DNA of 64,000 bases from Spirosoma radiotolerans (GTDB lineage Bacteria; Bacteroidota; Bacteroidia; Cytophagales; Spirosomataceae). The notes beneath the pieces were generated by a model that saw only the letters and a list, made by a program, of their open reading frames with translations, had not been told where the DNA came from and did no database searches. Position numbers and translations under genes: made by a program. Of the stretch, positions 26,962 to 34,756 are shown one piece after another. Numbering within the stretch: the stretch's first letter is position 1; each line of letters starts with the position of its first letter. The DNA lies in the NCBI RefSeq assembly GCF_000974425.1, contig NZ_CP010429.1:4573501-4637500 (forward strand), given 5' to 3'.

Positions 26962-28539
26962 ATGATGAGAAAACTTTTTCTTACAATTATTAGTACCCTG
27001 GTTGTTGCCTTACAGGCATTTGCCCAATCAACTCATTCACCTAACCCTGGGATCACCTACACGAACCCAGTTATCGCCGGGGACTTTGCCGACCCTTCCA
27101 TTATTCGGCTTGGCGATACTTACTTCGCCGTTGGTACATCCTCGGAATGGGGGCCTGTCTTTCCTATTTACACCTCAAAAGACCTGGTAAATTGGACCTA
27201 CATGGGGCCCGTGTTCAACGAAATGCCCCCATGGACGATGGGCAGTTTCTGGGCTCCAGAGCTTTTTTATCGGAAGGGCACTTACTATCTGTATTATACC
27301 GCTCGGCGGAAAACAGACCAGCGCTCGTTTATTGGCGTGGCTACCACGCGCGATCTGACAAAGGGATTCACCGACCATGGTTTGTTACTCGAATGGACGA
27401 CAGAAGCGATTGACCCCTTTGTTATTGATGATCAGGGCAAATTATTCATTACCTGGAAAGCCTATGGCCTGGATCGGGGCAGACCAATCGAAATTCTGGG
27501 AGCTGAACTGTCGGCCGACGGACTCAAGGTGTCGGGGCAAGCGTTTCCGCTCATCAAGGCTGAACCTGCCAATTGGGAAAAGGGAGGAATTGAAGGACAA
27601 ACGATTTTCAAACGAGGTCGCTATTATTACATGCTCTATTCGGGCAACACCTGTTGCGGAGCGCAGTGTAACTACCAGGTTGGTTTAGCCCGGGCCCAGA
27701 CCCTACAAGGGCCCTGGGAAAAATACCCTAACAATCCTCTGTTAATCAGCGATAAAACCTGGAAATGTCCGGGACACGGAACCATAGTAGTAACACCTGA
27801 TCAACGGTATTTTTATTTACACCATGCTTACAACGGCGTCGATTTTACGTTGACCGGCCGCCAGGGCGTGTTGAGTGAGTTAATTTGGGATGACAAAAGT
27901 CAATGGCCCGCTTTTCGGTATGGACGCTCAACGCCTAGGCAGGCTGACTCACCGCTTCAGGCTACTCAGAAACAGCTGCCGAACCTAACCGTTGATTTTA
28001 GCCAGGCCCGTAATAATGTTCCCTGGGTTTGGGATGTAAGCCTTCGCAAGCCAGCTTATAGCGTTCATCAGGGTCAATTGCAGCTCATCAATCAGGGGTC
28101 AAGCCAGATGGGTACCTTTCTGGGGCTAGTTATCAAAAAAGGAACCTATACTATGTCGTCCGACATTATTCCCCAAGCCGATCTGCTGCAAAGTTTGTGT
28201 CTGTATGGAGATGCCCAAAACCAATTGGGCATCGGCATTCGGCCGGGATCACTTGAACTCTGGCAGATTAAAGCGGGAAAACGTCAACTTATAAAGTCGC
28301 AGCCAATACCGGAAGGTACCCCGTTGGTTACGCTACAAGTACGGAGTAAGGCAGACTCGTTTTATGAGTTCGGCTGGCGTATTGAATCCGGTCCGTATAA
28401 CCGGATAACGGATGCTCCGCTAGATGGCGCTTTTCTGCCTCGTTGGGACCGGGCACCCCGTATAGGTATCGGCCTGAGTGGCAAAGACCAGGGGAGTAGT
28501 CGGGTTCGTGCAATGACAATTCAGTACGATGCGTTCTGA
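26962..28539 (+). CDS. Secreted glycoside hydrolase family 43 protein
   Basis: A 525-residue secreted hydrolase. ATG 26962 gives a standard signal peptide (MMRKLFLTIISTLVVALQAFAQ). The five-bladed propeller follows. The general base is the aspartate in GDFADPSIIR, the transition-state aspartate lies in TEAIDPFVID, and the general acid glutamate is in KGGIEGQTI. A beta-sandwich domain of about 180 residues follows (from about residue 345). GH43 enzymes mostly cleave arabinosides or xylosides in plant polysaccharides; the exact linkage cannot be told. It is divergent from the DUF6273 gene, with a 51-bp gap. No SusC/SusD pair lies nearby. Confidence 0.9.
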   Translation: MMRKLFLTIISTLVVALQAFAQSTHSPNPGITYTNPVIAGDFADPSIIRLGDTYFAVGTSSEWGPVFPIYTSKDLVNWTYMGPVFNEMPPWTMGSFWAPELFYRKGTYYLYYTARRKTDQRSFIGVATTRDLTKGFTDHGLLLEWTTEAIDPFVIDDQGKLFITWKAYGLDRGRPIEILGAELSADGLKVSGQAFPLIKAEPANWEKGGIEGQTIFKRGRYYYMLYSGNTCCGAQCNYQVGLARAQTLQGPWEKYPNNPLLISDKTWKCPGHGTIVVTPDQRYFYLHHAYNGVDFTLTGRQGVLSELIWDDKSQWPAFRYGRSTPRQADSPLQATQKQLPNLTVDFSQARNNVPWVWDVSLRKPAYSVHQGQLQLINQGSSQMGTFLGLVIKKGTYTMSSDIIPQADLLQSLCLYGDAQNQLGIGIRPGSLELWQIKAGKRQLIKSQPIPEGTPLVTLQVRSKADSFYEFGWRIESGPYNRITDAPLDGAFLPRWDRAPRIGIGLSGKDQGSSRVRAMTIQYDAF

Positions 28540-28767
28540 GTTCGTTTGCAAACCGGTTTACCTTTGTCTGTTAACGCCCTGGGAATGGGCAGAAGTGCGT
28601 CTTTGCCTGCTATAGGTTGCCTATTTTCGCCTGTGATCGACTGAGTTGTTCCGGCTTAGCAACACACCCCATACTGCAGTAGAAACGTCAAGACCAAACT
28701 CCAGCTAGCAGGACTGATTCTATTATTCACGCCTACTCTATCGCTCTTACTTAAGCGCCCCATTAAT

Positions 28768-28808
28768 TGAGATCATGACAGCCTGCAAATATCATGATCT
28801 CATTTTTT
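28768..28808 (+). terminator. Intrinsic terminator, or ArsR operator
   Basis: A perfect 11-bp inverted repeat, TGAGATCATGA and TCATGATCTCA, with a 13-nt loop, followed directly by six T. As a terminator it would close the GH43 transcript, although 229 nt after the stop. Its symmetry and position 53 nt before the ArsR gene also suit a regulator binding site. Confidence 0.5.
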
Positions 28809-28848
28809 ATAATAATTGAGCTCATTTCTACATATCGGGAAAAGTCGA

Positions 28849-28856
28849 TATATTTG
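28849..28856 (+). promoter_or_regulatory. Candidate -7 box of the ArsR gene
   Basis: TATATTTG, an exact TAnnTTTG match, ends 4 nt before the ATG at 28861. It favours that start over the in-frame TTG at 28816. Confidence 0.4.
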
Positions 28857-28860
28857 TCGC

Positions 28861-29160
28861 ATGGAACAGGTTGATGTGTTCAAAGCGCTGTCCAATAAGA
28901 CGCGACTGCAAATGCTGGAATGGCTTAAAGAACCAGAAATTAATTTTCCGGGCCAGAAAGAATATGGATATGACCAGGGTGTATGTGTTGGCCAGCTCCA
29001 GGCGAAGGCCAGCCTCACCCAGTCAACTGTTTCCGAGTACCTCTCAATCCTGCAGCGTGCCGGGTTTGTCAAAGCCACCCGCAAAGGGCAATGGACCTAC
29101 TACAAACGTGACGAAGCGGCCTTTGAGCGCTTAAGTAAACTTATTTTGACAACGCTGTAA
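28861..29160 (+). CDS. ArsR family transcriptional regulator
   Basis: A 99-residue winged-helix regulator. Family features are VFKALSNKTRLQMLEWL (residues 5-21), the recognition helix region KASLTQSTVSEYLSILQRAGFV, and the wing ATRKGQWTYYKRDE. The ArsR metal motif ELCVCDL is not present. The corresponding stretch reads GVCVGQLQ with a single cysteine, so a non-metal signal is possible. It lies 15 nt upstream of an Old Yellow Enzyme gene, and the pair is probably an operon in which the regulator controls the flavoenzyme. Confidence 0.9.
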   Translation: MEQVDVFKALSNKTRLQMLEWLKEPEINFPGQKEYGYDQGVCVGQLQAKASLTQSTVSEYLSILQRAGFVKATRKGQWTYYKRDEAAFERLSKLILTTL

Positions 29161-29175
29161 TACAACCATAAAAAG

Positions 29176-30282
29176 ATGAGTACCCAAAATTTGTTCAGGC
29201 CGTTTCAGTTGAAAACACTGAAGTTAAGAAACCGTATTGTGATGGCGCCGATGACGCGCTCGTTTTCACCCAATGGCATTCCTACCGAAAAGGTAGCCGC
29301 TTATTATCAGAAAAGAGCGGAGGGCGAGGTAGGGCTGATTTTGTCGGAAGGCACCGTCATTGACCGCCCCTCATCCTCCAACGATGCCAATATACCCCAT
29401 TTCTATGGGCAGCAGGCGCTGGCAGGCTGGCAACGGGTTATTGATCAGGTGCATGCTGCTGGTGGGCAAATGGGGCCGCAAATATGGCACATGGGCATTA
29501 TGGATAACCACCCTTCTGGATGGGTCCCCCCTGTGCCCTTTGAAGGACCGTCGGGGCTCAACCGGCCAGGCTTCACGAATGGCTCGACCATGACCCAGAA
29601 AGACATTGACGACACGATCCTAGCCTTTGGCAAAGCCGCAGCCGATGCCCAAAAAGCAGGGTTTGACTGTATCGAACTTCATGGGGCACATGGCTATCTG
29701 ATCGACCAGTTCTTTTGGGAAGCTACCAATCTGCGTACTGACGCCTATGGTGGTAAAACCCTGGCTGAGCGTACGCGTTTTGCCACGGATGTGATTAGAG
29801 AAGTTAGAAAACAGGTAGGCGAAGATTTTGCCGTTATTATCCGACTGTCACAGTTTAAACCCGCTGAGTACACCCATAAGCTGGCTAAAACACCGCAGGA
29901 AATGGCAGCCTGGCTTGAGCCGTTGGTGGATGCTGGCGTCGATGTGCTTCACTGCTCACAACGTCGTTTCTGGGAACCTGAATTCGATGGGTCAGATCTT
30001 AACTTTGCCGGTTGGGCCAAAAAGCTGACCGGCAAAACCACCATCACGGTAGGTTCGGTGGGCCTTACAGGTGAGTTCTTCGGAGCTTTTGCGGGCGAAA
30101 GCTCACAACCAGCCTCTCTGGACGAGCTAAATAGACGAATGGACCGGGGAGATTTTGACCTGGTAGCTGTGGGCAGGCCGATCCTGGCTGATCCCAATTG
30201 GGTAACCAAAATAAAAACAGGCCGAACCAGTGAGCTGAAAGGTTTTAGTAAGGAGGCTTTCGCCGAACTGATACTGGATTAA
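29176..30282 (+). CDS. Old Yellow Enzyme family NADH:flavin oxidoreductase
   Basis: A 368-residue FMN-dependent ene-reductase type enzyme. The N terminus NLFRPFQLKTLKLRNRIVMAPMTRS is the FMN-binding start of the TIM barrel. GPQIWHMG and GFDCIELHGAHGYLIDQF with the following NLRTDAYGG are further hallmarks; the HGAHGYL stretch precedes the family's phosphate-binding region. DFDLVAVGRPILADPNW closes the barrel. Such enzymes reduce activated double bonds, quinones or nitro compounds. The gene is cotranscribed with the upstream ArsR gene and followed by a clear terminator, so the two-gene unit probably responds to electrophiles. Confidence 0.93.
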   Translation: MSTQNLFRPFQLKTLKLRNRIVMAPMTRSFSPNGIPTEKVAAYYQKRAEGEVGLILSEGTVIDRPSSSNDANIPHFYGQQALAGWQRVIDQVHAAGGQMGPQIWHMGIMDNHPSGWVPPVPFEGPSGLNRPGFTNGSTMTQKDIDDTILAFGKAAADAQKAGFDCIELHGAHGYLIDQFFWEATNLRTDAYGGKTLAERTRFATDVIREVRKQVGEDFAVIIRLSQFKPAEYTHKLAKTPQEMAAWLEPLVDAGVDVLHCSQRRFWEPEFDGSDLNFAGWAKKLTGKTTITVGSVGLTGEFFGAFAGESSQPASLDELNRRMDRGDFDLVAVGRPILADPNWVTKIKTGRTSELKGFSKEAFAELILD

Positions 30283-30320
30283 GCGTGTAACAAAGCGATC
30301 TTTGTTTATTTAGTACTGTA

Positions 30321-30347
30321 AGAAAAAGCCCCATAGGGGCTTTTTCT
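30321..30347 (+). terminator. Intrinsic terminator after the OYE gene
   Basis: A perfect 12-bp stem AGAAAAAGCCCC/GGGGCTTTTTCT with an ATA loop. The descending arm carries a T tract. It lies 38 nt after the stop. Confidence 0.85.
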
Positions 30348-30446
30348 GTTTAAACAGACTTACACTAGCTCATAAGTGACGGATTATAACCAACAGAAAA
30401 AGAGCTATTCCAACGATATACCTCCCTAACCTGACAAAGGTATAAT

Positions 30447-31304
30447 TTAGTGTTCAGCCAGCCAGCTCATTGCATTGTCTAACACAAGAGTGGCATGGTC
30501 GGAATCGGTACCCATATCAGCCAGTTCGACCAACAGTAGCACGCTGGTCAGGATTGAAACGCGTTCCCGATCAAGTTGACGTCCAGTGAGCTGTTCATAT
30601 TCAGTCATCACCCGCCCGGTTAGGTCGGGCGAAATAAAGTTGGTATAGATGAATTCCTGGTGCAATTCTCCAAAGCCAGCATCGCCAAAGTCATATAAGC
30701 CAACCAGTTGTTGACGGTCATGATGAAAGGCCATGTTCCAACCGTGACCATCAAAAAATCCATAGATGATGCCGTACGGATCATCAGGCAGGTGGGCCCA
30801 TTGATCAAGTATCTTTTTTGCTTTGATAAGAAGCGTATTGGATAAATGCGGTTGAATTCCCGCTAGGATAACCTCAGGCGTTGGCCATGGATCGAGGGGC
30901 AGTGCCCCAGCCGCCTGCAGTAAGGAAGGCTGGATGGCGTGAAGCTCCCCGTAAAATCGCGCTAGCTCTTTAGCTAATCGTTGCTTTGCCTGATTACCCA
31001 GCAATTCATATTGCGCCGTTACCAGATGATCACCTTTAAGCTTCGTGTGTTTTGAAAATGGCTGAGCGGTATCAAAAAACACCAGATCAGGGACAGGCAA
31101 TGTCAACTGTTGATGAACAACGGCAAGCATAGTGGCTTCTCGACGTAAGGCATCAACACTTTCTTGGTCACGAGGAAATTTAAAAATCAGCCTGTCATCT
31201 ACGTCCACAGCGATAGAATCCCATCCCTGGGTCAGTAGGGTAAACGAAGCCTCGCCCAATTGGGGGAAACTAGAAACGATTACCGCCTTAAGTTGCTCTA
31301 GCAT
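30447..31304 (-). CDS. Aminoglycoside phosphotransferase (APH)-like kinase
   Basis: A 285-residue protein with the APH/choline-kinase fold. The N-lobe has DDRLIFKFPRD with the ATP-contacting lysine, and RREATMLAVVHQQL. The catalytic loop reads GFFDGHGWNMAF, keeping the aspartate and the asparagine five residues on but lacking the usual histidine before the aspartate. LYDFGDAGFGELHQEF provides the Mg-binding DFG-like aspartate. The family phosphorylates antibiotics and many other small molecules, so resistance cannot be assumed. ATG 31304 is chosen over a longer frame from 31349. A palindrome at 31338-31354 lies upstream. Confidence 0.85.
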   Translation of the reverse strand: MLEQLKAVIVSSFPQLGEASFTLLTQGWDSIAVDVDDRLIFKFPRDQESVDALRREATMLAVVHQQLTLPVPDLVFFDTAQPFSKHTKLKGDHLVTAQYELLGNQAKQRLAKELARFYGELHAIQPSLLQAAGALPLDPWPTPEVILAGIQPHLSNTLLIKAKKILDQWAHLPDDPYGIIYGFFDGHGWNMAFHHDRQQLVGLYDFGDAGFGELHQEFIYTNFISPDLTGRVMTEYEQLTGRQLDRERVSILTSVLLLVELADMGTDSDHATLVLDNAMSWLAEH

Positions 31305-31337
31305 AATTGATAGATTGACTGTTCCTGATGAGCGTTT

Positions 31338-31354
31338 ATAACTTGTCAAGTTAT
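31338..31354. promoter_or_regulatory. Palindrome upstream of the APH-like gene
   Basis: ATAACTTG-T-CAAGTTAT is a perfect 8-1-8 palindrome 33 nt before the start codon, well placed for an operator. Confidence 0.4.
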
Positions 31355-31660
31355 CATATCATTCTCTCTTGTCGGGTCGCCGTACAGAAAAATGGCCTTT
31401 ATTTCAAAATATCATGAGTAGGTAGCTATTTTTTTATTATTGAATAATTCGCTGAGTAGCAGGAATGAGACTCCGATGGCTAATTGCCACCTTACTATTA
31501 CTGTGGCGATTGTAGTGGACGAAGTAGCTACACGTCCCTGTTCATGCATATTGAAACAAAGAATGAGCTACAAGCACTACATAGTCGAATAAACGTTCAG
31601 GGTAGAAATTATACCATTCGACGTCAAAAGACATTTTTCAAGTTATTCCGTACACGACAT

Positions 31661-31704
31661 AAAAGAAAAATGCTTAACCAACTACAAACTAGTTAGTTAA
31701 GCAT
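31661..31704 (-). terminator. Intrinsic terminator of tRNA-Leu
   Basis: On the minus strand a 14-bp stem with one mismatch (arms 31670-31683 and 31691-31704, 7-nt loop) is followed by CATTTTTCTTTT. It begins 5 nt after the tRNA end. Confidence 0.7.
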
Positions 31705-31709
31705 TTAAA

Positions 31710-31796
31710 TGGTACCGGGAGCCGGACTCGAACCGGCATGTCCTTGCAGACAATGGTGTTTGAGACCATCGCGTCTACCGATTCCGCCATCCCGGC
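31710..31796 (-). tRNA. tRNA-Leu (anticodon CAA)
   Basis: On the minus strand, 87 nt form a class II tRNA with a long variable arm. The acceptor arms GCCGGGA and TCCCGGT pair (one G-T pair). The anticodon stem ATGGT/ACCAT encloses CTCAAAC with anticodon CAA, reading UUG. The T arm is GCCGGTTCGAGTCCGGC. The discriminator is A and the CCA end is encoded. It has its own promoter and terminator, so it is a single-gene unit between a permease gene and the kinase gene. Confidence 0.96.
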
Positions 31797-31843
31797 GACA
31801 GAATCGTCACGCCTGAGCGTGATGCGTTTGTCAAACGTGGCTG

Positions 31844-31875
31844 CAAAAGTAGGTTTTCGATACGGCTTATGCAAA
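31844..31875 (-). promoter_or_regulatory. Promoter of tRNA-Leu
   Basis: On the minus strand TTTG (31875-31872), 20 nt spacer, then TACTTTTG (31851-31844). Both boxes and the spacing match the Bacteroidota sigma consensus. The expected start is near 31838, about 40 nt before the mature tRNA. Confidence 0.65.
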
Positions 31876-31929
31876 CAAAAGAAAGATAAATTAAACTGTT
31901 TTCTGAAGTTAGGAAGCGCTTCTTCTGGT

Positions 31930-33168
31930 TTACTCGTATCGCAAGGCGTCGATAGGATCCAGTTTAGAGGCTCTAACAGCCGGATAAATACCCGCAAACA
32001 AACCAACCGTAACACAGACAACAATGCCCAGACCCATCCAGCCCCAGGGGACAATGAAGCTGCCTTTCCCTTGGCTGATCACGCCCGCAATCAAATTACC
32101 GACGCCCAGCCCCAGCAGTATTCCTCCTATTCCGCCAAGAATGCAGATGACAATGGCTTCGATTAAAAACTGCTCCCGAATCCGTTTGGGCGTTGCGCCA
32201 AGTGATTTACGAATGCCTATTTCGCGGGTTCGTTCGGTGACCGACACAAGCATGATATTCAGCAACGCAATGGACGCGCCCAATAAGGTAATGAAACCTA
32301 TGCCGAAGCCTCCGATACGTAAATAACCCGTGATGTTGGCCGTTTCTTTGGCCAGATCGTCGGCCCGTTCAATTTCAAACGAATCCAGCTGGCCAAGTTG
32401 ATCATGCCGAACCAACCGCATAACGCCCCGCGCTTCATCGACGGCTTCGTCCTGGTCCGATACCGTTGGCACGGAGGTCGTAATATCGAACGAAAGCTTT
32501 TGGGTTCCGGCCAGCGCCCGGGCGTTATCGAGCGGAATCAGAATCATTCGATCATCGCCACCACCCGAGAAACCGCCTTTTTTATCCAGAACGCCTATAA
32601 TCTTGTATTGAGTCCCCGACACCCGAATGACCTGATTGAGCGGGTTAAGCTTCTTTTCAAATAACGTATTCGCCACTTCAATACCGATGATGGCTACGTT
32701 TAGCGCATGGGTCAAATCATTTTGCGTAAAATTGCGACCGCTCTGAATCGTAAACCCTTTTACGTTCAGATAAGCATCATCGCCCCCAATAAGCTGTACG
32801 TTGGGATTCGTTTTTTTAGAGCCAAATTTTGCCTGTGCAGCGCCAGACACCACAGTTGATACGGCAATGGTTGCCCCATATGGAAACCGACGTTTGAAGT
32901 TGACGGCATCGAAGTAATCAATGGGTTCATCCTGTTTTTGCACGCGTCCACCCCGCCGGAAGGCATCCTGGCGAGCCACAATACTGAACGTATTGGCACC
33001 CAGCCCCGCAAAGCTGCTGTCGACTGAACTTTGTATCCCCTCAATAGCTGTCAGGATACCCACCAGCGAGGTGATCCCGATCGCAATAATGAGAGAAGTC
33101 AGGATGGTACGCAACCGGTTACTGGCAATCGAGCGCAGACCTTCGCGGATATTTTCGAGTAAGTTCAT
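31930..33168 (-). CDS. ABC transporter permease, MacB-like
   Basis: A 412-residue permease with the four-helix MacB/FtsX plan: an N-terminal membrane helix (about residues 18-42, after LLENIREGLRSIASNRLRT), a periplasmic domain to about residue 285, and three C-terminal helices bearing SVTERTREIGIRKSLGATPKRIREQFL and GIYPAVRASKLDPIDALRYE. This is the single-unit form used in MacAB-type export or lipoprotein release, unlike the double-unit permeases at the window start. A MacB-type ATPase and MacA-type adaptor are not adjacent, so the substrate is unknown. Confidence 0.93.
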   Translation of the reverse strand: MNLLENIREGLRSIASNRLRTILTSLIIAIGITSLVGILTAIEGIQSSVDSSFAGLGANTFSIVARQDAFRRGGRVQKQDEPIDYFDAVNFKRRFPYGATIAVSTVVSGAAQAKFGSKKTNPNVQLIGGDDAYLNVKGFTIQSGRNFTQNDLTHALNVAIIGIEVANTLFEKKLNPLNQVIRVSGTQYKIIGVLDKKGGFSGGGDDRMILIPLDNARALAGTQKLSFDITTSVPTVSDQDEAVDEARGVMRLVRHDQLGQLDSFEIERADDLAKETANITGYLRIGGFGIGFITLLGASIALLNIMLVSVTERTREIGIRKSLGATPKRIREQFLIEAIVICILGGIGGILLGLGVGNLIAGVISQGKGSFIVPWGWMGLGIVVCVTVGLFAGIYPAVRASKLDPIDALRYE

Positions 33169-33293
33169 CTAGTCAAGGTGAAAGAGTGAAAACTAAGACA
33201 CTTATTCACGGAATGCGTAAATTCACGGACGTGGTTTTTGTGCTCTCTAACTCTTTCGCTATTTCGCCTATAATTTCTCGCACAATATTTGCC

Positions 33294-33301
33294 TATCTTT
33301 C
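33294..33301 (+). promoter_or_regulatory. Candidate -7 box of the secreted protein gene at 33344
   Basis: TATCTTTC, one mismatch to TAnnTTTG. It lies 3 nt before an ATG at 33305, which argues for the later ATG at 33344 as the true start. Confidence 0.35.
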
Positions 33302-33343
33302 GTTATGACAAAACTACCACAAGCATTTTTATCGGGGAAGCCA

Positions 33344-34606
33344 ATGAAACGCCTGCTGTTACCGCTTATCCTATTTCTCACGCTGACGGGTCAGGTGTGG
33401 GCGTCTAAAATACTGATTCCGATGGACGATAGCCAGAAGAATCACCTAAAAGCCTATGGTATTGCATATTGGGTGCTGAAAACCCACGATACAGAAATCG
33501 ACTGGCTGCTGAACTACCGGGGAGGCTCCTTTATGATGCCCCAAAGTCAGGCGTTTATCAACGAAATGGTGATTCGGGGCGTCAGCTATGAGGTTATTTC
33601 GGATGCCCAGTCGGCTCAGATACTCTCAGAAGTGTCGGCAGCCGATGCCAATATGGATGCGGTGAAGCTGCAAAAGCCGCCGAAGGTAGCCGTCTATTCC
33701 CCCAAAACGAAACAGCCTTGGGATGATGCCGTGACGATGGTCATGACGTACGCGGAGATTCCCTACGACGTTGTTTTCGATGAAGAAGTGATGAATGGGA
33801 AATTGCCCGAATACGACTGGCTGCACCTGCACCACGAAGATTTTACGGGGCAATACGGCAAGTTTTTCCACTTCAAGGATCAGCCGTGGTACATTGCTCA
33901 AAAACAGGAAGCCGAAAACATTACCCGTAAGTTCGGTTTTACCAAAGTGCCCCAGTTGAAGCTGGCCGTGTCGCAGAAGATTCGTGACTTCGTGCTGGGC
34001 GGAGGTTATCTGTTCGCTATGTGCAACGCCACGGATACCTACGACATTGCCCTGGCGTCGCACAACACCGACATTGTTGACGCCTTCTACGACGGCGATC
34101 CTGCTGATCCCAATGCCAACAACAAGCTGGATTTCAGCCAGACACTGGCCTTCCGAAATTTCCAGGTATACACGAACCCATACCTGATCGAGTTTTCGAA
34201 CATCGATAACCAACCTGAGGAGCGCGGCCTGAGCGAACATAACGACTATTTTACGCTGTTTCAATTCTCGGCGAAATACGATCCTATTCCGACAATGCTG
34301 ACGCAGAATCACGCCAACGTCATTAAAGGATTTATGGGGCAGACAACGGCGTTCAAGAAAAATTACATCAAGCCGGAGGTGGTCATTATGGCCGAAAACA
34401 GGGCCGCTGGCGAGGCTCGTTACATTCATGCGCCCTATGGTCGGGGTTTCTTCACATTCTACGGTGGACACGACCCTGAAGACTACCGGCATGAAATCGG
34501 CGAAGAGCCAACCGATTTGAACTTGCATCCTAACTCCGCCGGTTATCGGCTGATTCTCAACAATATTCTCTTTCCCGCTGCAAAAAAGAAAAAGCAGAAG
34601 ACCTAA
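33344..34606 (+). CDS. Conserved secreted protein of Bacteroidota, unknown function
   Basis: A 420-residue exported protein. ATG 33344 gives a clean signal peptide (MKRLLLPLILFLTLTGQVWA, then SKI); the in-frame ATG at 33305 would add 13 residues before it and sits too close to the promoter box. Conserved-looking parts include DDSQKNHLKAYGIAYW, KVAVYSPKTKQPWDDAVT, YDWLHLHHEDFTGQYGKF, GGGYLFAMCNATDTYDIAL and YGRGFFTFYGGHDPEDYRH. I know such proteins as common in Bacteroidota and often labelled asparagine synthetase B, but the synthetase and glutaminase motifs are absent. The GGGYLFAMC and GGHD elements recall a GATase-like fold. The role is unknown. Confidence 0.8.
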   Translation: MKRLLLPLILFLTLTGQVWASKILIPMDDSQKNHLKAYGIAYWVLKTHDTEIDWLLNYRGGSFMMPQSQAFINEMVIRGVSYEVISDAQSAQILSEVSAADANMDAVKLQKPPKVAVYSPKTKQPWDDAVTMVMTYAEIPYDVVFDEEVMNGKLPEYDWLHLHHEDFTGQYGKFFHFKDQPWYIAQKQEAENITRKFGFTKVPQLKLAVSQKIRDFVLGGGYLFAMCNATDTYDIALASHNTDIVDAFYDGDPADPNANNKLDFSQTLAFRNFQVYTNPYLIEFSNIDNQPEERGLSEHNDYFTLFQFSAKYDPIPTMLTQNHANVIKGFMGQTTAFKKNYIKPEVVIMAENRAAGEARYIHAPYGRGFFTFYGGHDPEDYRHEIGEEPTDLNLHPNSAGYRLILNNILFPAAKKKKQKT

Positions 34607-34756
34607 GGGTAGCAGAATGTAGGATAGAGCACCGAGTTGCAAATGGTCGTTTTTTTGACCGCTCACATAACTTTAACGACAACTTAACTCATTTTCAATC
34701 AGGCTTTAATAGCAAATCTGGTAGTTAGTCGAACAATTTAGTTTTCGCTTACTACC

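Larger units (their letters stand above)
28540..28860. other. Intergenic region, 321 bp
   Basis: No gene is supported between the GH43 gene and the ArsR gene. The first 225 bases show nothing recognisable. A hairpin with a T tract lies at 28768-28808 and a promoter-like box at 28849-28856. Confidence 0.5.
31305..31709. other. Intergenic region, 405 bp
   Basis: Holds a palindrome near the kinase gene and the tRNA terminator at the other end. Between them I see only AT-rich sequence and a 70-codon frame starting with TTG at 31484, which does not look like a gene. Confidence 0.5.

Noticed and set aside
30447-31304. Antibiotic resistance gene call for the APH-like kinase
   Set aside because: The fold is shared by kinases for many substrates, and the catalytic loop is atypical. 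Resistance cannot be claimed.
31484-31696. A 70-codon frame before the tRNA terminator
   Set aside because: It starts with TTG, has odd composition with no recognisable features, and runs into the tRNA terminator hairpin. It is probably not a gene.
33626-34666. A 346-codon minus-strand frame opposite the secreted protein gene
   Set aside because: It is a long antisense shadow. The plus-strand frame has a signal peptide and protein-like composition, and the minus frame has neither a known motif nor a promoter.
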